Both the position numbers and the translations under genes were made by a program. A stretch of 8,214 nt of DNA from Pseudomonadota bacterium (GTDB taxonomy: Bacteria; Pseudomonadota; Alphaproteobacteria; Rhizobiales; Methyloligellaceae): contig JADFHH010000058.1 in assembly GCA_022567275.1 (NCBI GenBank), positions 1 to 8,214 of the forward strand, in the 5' to 3' direction. Under the pieces are notes generated by a model, which worked only from the letters and a program-made list of their open reading frames with translations, searched no databases and was not told where the DNA came from. Below are positions 5,643 to 8,214 of the stretch, piece by piece. Position 1 is the stretch's first letter. Every line of letters starts with the position of its first letter.

Positions 5643-6652
5643 GAGATTTCTGGAAATCTGCCGGGATGCATCTCGTCGAAGTGAACGCGGACGGGTGGCT
5701 GACCCTCACGCCGGATTTTTTGCGCGCTTTTTATACCCGTCCCGAAGTGCACCCGATCGACACCTCCTGCGATGAGGAGACGCGGCTGTTCGAGGATTTG
5801 ATGGCCGACCCCTTCATGGCGGTGTCGAAGGAGCGGCTGGCCACCCTGGTCGATCAGGACGCCGCTTATAATTATCAGACCGTGCTTTCATTCCGCGCGC
5901 ATCTTGTCGCGGCGGGAAGTCTTGAAGGCGCGTATTTGCGGATGATGCGCACCCAGGATATCGACCTCCCTCCGGTGTTTCTCGATCAGCTCGTGCACGT
6001 GATCGTGCGCAATATCTTGCAAAATTGCGATGACCCGATCCGCCTGCGCGCCGGGGAGATATTTTTTCGCTCGCAAAGTGTCACCACCGACGATGGCCGC
6101 GTCATGCTGGCGGATGAGGAGATTGTCTCCATGCATGCGGCCACCGGCGGTCTCGGCTCTTTGGGGCAGTTGCTGGTCGAAAGCGCCACGCCGCTGCGCA
6201 AGGTCGAGCTTGATGTTCTGGACGAGACCAGCAAGGACGCCTATTGGCTGCGTTCCGACCGCTTCGACATGGTTATAGACTTCCGCTTTACCCAGCCCGC
6301 GCTCGACGCCTTCGCCCGGGTGGCGGAAGCCTGGATTGAACATTTTCTCAGGCTCGAAGTCCGCATCGAGCCGCGCCAGTCCATCAAGGACGAGCAATGG
6401 AGCTGGCATATCGGCATGGACCGGGTATCGAACCGCATCCTGAACACGCTCTATGAGGGCAAGGAGCTCATCCCGGGCGATGAGGATTTGCTGATCGCCC
6501 TGTTCCGCATGCAGGTGGAGGATGACAGCGCGCTGATCGAGACAATGCGCTCAAAGCCGATCTATCTCGGCCTCGCCATGACGGACAAAAAAATCGTCAA
6601 GATGAAGCCGCAGAATTTGCTCATGAATATGCCGCTGCCGAGGGAGGCGTGA
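5639..6652 (+). CDS. DUF6352 family protein (337 aa)
   Basis: Last gene of the plus-strand unit, overlapping the DUF6505 gene by four bases (ATGA), which indicates translational coupling and probably matched amounts of the two proteins. No signal peptide or membrane segment; it appears to be a mostly helical cytoplasmic protein. Recognisable blocks are MRDFWKSAGMHLVE (1-14), TPDFLRAFYTRPE (24-36), LRAGEIFFRSQSV (136-148) and WSWHIGMDRVSN (254-265). The full length and intact ends agree with what I recall of the DUF6352 family, which occurs beside formate dehydrogenase genes in alphaproteobacteria. No catalytic motif is apparent. A role as assembly factor or chaperone in FDH maturation fits the context but is inferred. 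Confidence 0.85.
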   Translation: MRDFWKSAGMHLVEVNADGWLTLTPDFLRAFYTRPEVHPIDTSCDEETRLFEDLMADPFMAVSKERLATLVDQDAAYNYQTVLSFRAHLVAAGSLEGAYLRMMRTQDIDLPPVFLDQLVHVIVRNILQNCDDPIRLRAGEIFFRSQSVTTDDGRVMLADEEIVSMHAATGGLGSLGQLLVESATPLRKVELDVLDETSKDAYWLRSDRFDMVIDFRFTQPALDAFARVAEAWIEHFLRLEVRIEPRQSIKDEQWSWHIGMDRVSNRILNTLYEGKELIPGDEDLLIALFRMQVEDDSALIETMRSKPIYLGLAMTDKKIVKMKPQNLLMNMPLPREA

Positions 6653-6684
6653 GCGGGCCGGGGGGCGGGTAAAGCTTCACCTGA

Positions 6685-7599
6685 CTACCAGGGGCAAGTC
6701 GCCGGGTTGCCGTGGAAAAGGATGGCGCCGCCGAGGCCTGCCGGTCCGGTGACCCAGAAGCTGCCTGCGTCCGGATCATGGTCATTGGGGTGCAGGCCGT
6801 GGGCCACGACGTGGCGCCGCGCCTGGTCCAGATCGGTGGTTTCGATGGCGTAGGCAGCGATCGACGGGCTGCTGGTCTCAAACAGGTCCGGGACCAGCCG
6901 GGCGGCTCTATTGGCATTGACGATAGTCAGACGTCCGCGCGCCGTCGCCACACGGATCGGGTCGCCGCTCCCGGCAAGGCCCGTAAAGCGGCCAAACCGC
7001 GAGGCAACTTCTTTGGGATCATCAACGCACAACAATATGTCGGTCAGCGCCCGTGCGCCGTTCGGGTGGGTCATCCAGCGCGGTTGCCACAATAATTCCG
7101 GCGTGTGGTGGGTTAAAAACTGAATTCGCCCTTCCGGCATCGTGCCGGGTTTGACCCGCAAGACGGAAAACCGAAGCAGGCCCGGGCCGGTTTCTGTTTC
7201 GATCTCCCTCTGCAAGGCAACCGGTGGCAGCGGCTCGAACCCTTCAGCTGCTAATCTTTGGGTCTGGTCCTTTGGTTCCACACACGAAAAGGCCAGGAGA
7301 TGTACCCCGACGTAACGCTCCATGGCAGCCAGAGACTGGCCAGCCAATGCGGTCTCGGCCTTGCCATGCGGGGTGAGAATTTCAAGATATCCGCGCTCAA
7401 GCAACGCACAGCGATTGGCCAGCCCTACCTGGATCGGCGGTTCGCCCGGACCGGCGGCATTGGTTTGCGGGGTAAACGGCGACAACACAAACCCCAGATC
7501 CGTCATGGCGGTTTCGGCAACCGCCATATCGGGCACAAAATGGGCCAGATGATCGAGGAAAATCTCGTCGCCTTTTGGGAGTTGACGGTCCGTCCACAC
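6685..7599 (-). CDS. VOC superfamily protein with glyoxalase-like domain
   Basis: A 304-aa cytoplasmic protein of the vicinal oxygen chelate fold, glyoxalase-3-like type. Family-like blocks are FLDHLAHFVPD (14-24), a candidate metal-binding His17, ANRCALLERGYLEIL (61-75) with Glu73, FLTHHTPELLWQPRW (161-175) and THPNGARALTD (177-187). It appears to hold two tandem half-domains with the second starting near 180 (LTDILLCVDD). Such proteins act on varied small substrates, so no reaction can be named. The start is GTG at 7599-7597; an ATG two bases upstream is in another frame, and no strong ribosome site is visible. It converges on the DUF6352 gene with only 32 bases between stops and no clear terminator. 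It follows the DJ-1/PfpI gene on the same strand after 86 bases, so the two may be co-transcribed. Confidence 0.85.
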   Translation of the reverse strand: MWTDRQLPKGDEIFLDHLAHFVPDMAVAETAMTDLGFVLSPFTPQTNAAGPGEPPIQVGLANRCALLERGYLEILTPHGKAETALAGQSLAAMERYVGVHLLAFSCVEPKDQTQRLAAEGFEPLPPVALQREIETETGPGLLRFSVLRVKPGTMPEGRIQFLTHHTPELLWQPRWMTHPNGARALTDILLCVDDPKEVASRFGRFTGLAGSGDPIRVATARGRLTIVNANRAARLVPDLFETSSPSIAAYAIETTDLDQARRHVVAHGLHPNDHDPDAGSFWVTGPAGLGGAILFHGNPATCPW

Positions 7600-7685
7600 A
7601 TCAAGGTTTTGGCTATTTTCTATCCGCTTGTCTCCATCGGCGAGGTGTGAAGGGCTCTCGCTCGCAGGTCCATATTGAACCGGAG
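7600..7685 (-). other. Short intergenic spacer between the two minus-strand genes
   Basis: These 86 bases hold no gene I can support. There is no clear hairpin terminator after the DJ-1/PfpI stop, no obvious -35/-10 pair for the VOC gene and no strong Shine-Dalgarno. Read-through from the DJ-1/PfpI gene into the VOC gene is therefore plausible. Confidence 0.3.
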
Positions 7686-8214
7686 TTATACCCTAGAGGC
7701 CGCTTCGCGGACGGCGGCCAGCCGTTCCGCCTGACGGCCCTTGGCAGCCTCACGGATTGCGGTCTCGATGTCCTTGCCTGCGGTTTCCGGCGAACCTGCG
7801 TTGAAGGGAGGTTGAGGTGCATATTCGATCCCGAGCTGAATTGCTTTAGCCTGATCTTCCCCAAATATCTCAGCTGCGACCGCGAGCCCGAAATCAATGC
7901 CGGCGGTAACGCCGCCTCCGGAAATAAACTTGCCGTCAATTACGACGCGCGATGGATCAGGGATCGCGCCAAATTCTTTCAGCATATCCCGCGACATCCA
8001 GTGACATGCGGCGCGTTTCCCTTTCAGAAGACCTGCGGCAGCAAGGACGAGTGATCCGGTGCATACCGACGTGACATACTTTGCCGTCTCCGCCTGCTTG
8101 CGAATGAAGGCGAGTGTCTCCGCATCATTGAGAAGTGCGTTCATGCCCGCACCTCCCGGCACGCAAATCAGATCAAGTGGTTCGTGGCTCGACTCTATTG
8201 CCAAACGGCACCGG
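7686..8214 (-). CDS. DJ-1/PfpI family protein, isonitrile hydratase-like (5'-partial)
   Basis: C-terminal 175 or so residues of a DJ-1/PfpI superfamily protein. The frame is still open at the window edge, so the N-terminal part of a chain usually near 220-230 aa is missing. It shows LDLICVPGGAGM, the strand and loop with the small-residue turn. The nucleophile elbow VTSVCTGSLVLAAAGLLKGKRAACHW carries the reactive Cys encoded at 8061-8063 and the Cys-Thr pair seen in isonitrile hydratase (InhA). Downstream, ISGGGVTAGIDFGL is also typical. Isonitrile hydratases convert isonitriles to N-formamides, but close relatives have other or unknown activities and some are regulators' domains, so substrate is uncertain. 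An apparent TTG start at 8204 is not believed to be the real start. Confidence 0.87.
   Translation of the reverse strand, partial: RCRLAIESSHEPLDLICVPGGAGMNALLNDAETLAFIRKQAETAKYVTSVCTGSLVLAAAGLLKGKRAACHWMSRDMLKEFGAIPDPSRVVIDGKFISGGGVTAGIDFGLAVAAEIFGEDQAKAIQLGIEYAPQPPFNAGSPETAGKDIETAIREAAKGRQAERLAAVREAASRV

Noticed and set aside
6653..6684. Bidirectional terminator between the converging genes
   Set aside because: The 32-base spacer is G-rich but has no stable stem-loop or T-tract that I can see.
7575..8054. 159-aa plus-strand frame across the two minus-strand genes
   Set aside because: It is antisense to a DJ-1/PfpI protein with a clear nucleophile-elbow motif, and its own translation is unrecognisable.
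1..8214. CRISPR arrays, tRNA genes, insertion sequences, tandem repeats
   Set aside because: No regularly spaced repeats, cloverleaf-like sequence, transposase frame or flanking inverted repeats were found; nearly all the DNA is explained by genes.

Overview
The window is GC-rich, densely coding DNA with alphaproteobacterial character, probably Hyphomicrobiales or a relative. This rests on the type of formate dehydrogenase (FDH) cytochrome b subunit present and on a set of small unnamed families that, from general knowledge, travel with FDH genes in alphaproteobacteria. No rRNA, tRNA, CRISPR array, insertion sequence or phage gene was seen.

Layout. Bases 1-54 are the Gly/Trp-rich tail of an upstream gene, closed by a strong 12-bp hairpin (66-99). 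About 145 bases of non-coding DNA follow and probably hold the promoter of the next unit. Nine tightly packed genes then run on the plus strand from 245 to 6652: a 58-aa lipoprotein, the FDH gamma (cytochrome b) subunit, a periplasmic WD40-cytochrome c fusion, a 42-aa one-helix membrane protein, an exported HtrA-like protease with a PDZ domain, a DUF6494 protein, a biotin/lipoate-ligase-like protein, a DUF6505 protein and a DUF6352 protein. Apart from the 75-bp gap before the WD40-cytochrome c gene, gaps are 4-30 bp, and the last two genes overlap by ATGA, so one operon is likely. Two minus-strand genes converge on it: a glyoxalase-like VOC protein (6685-7599) and a DJ-1/PfpI protein resembling isonitrile hydratase, cut by the window end.

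How the genes may work together (inference). The first half encodes membrane and periplasmic electron-transfer and quality-control parts: cytochrome b, cytochrome c, a small membrane protein and a protease. The second half encodes four proteins without signal peptides that look like a cytoplasmic maturation or accessory module for a formate dehydrogenase whose catalytic subunits are not in the window. The points most worth following are this uncharacterised module, the WD40-cytochrome c fusion, an apparent His-to-Asn change at the fourth haem-ligand position of the gamma subunit, and a ligase-like protein that lacks the usual biotin-ligase catalytic motifs.
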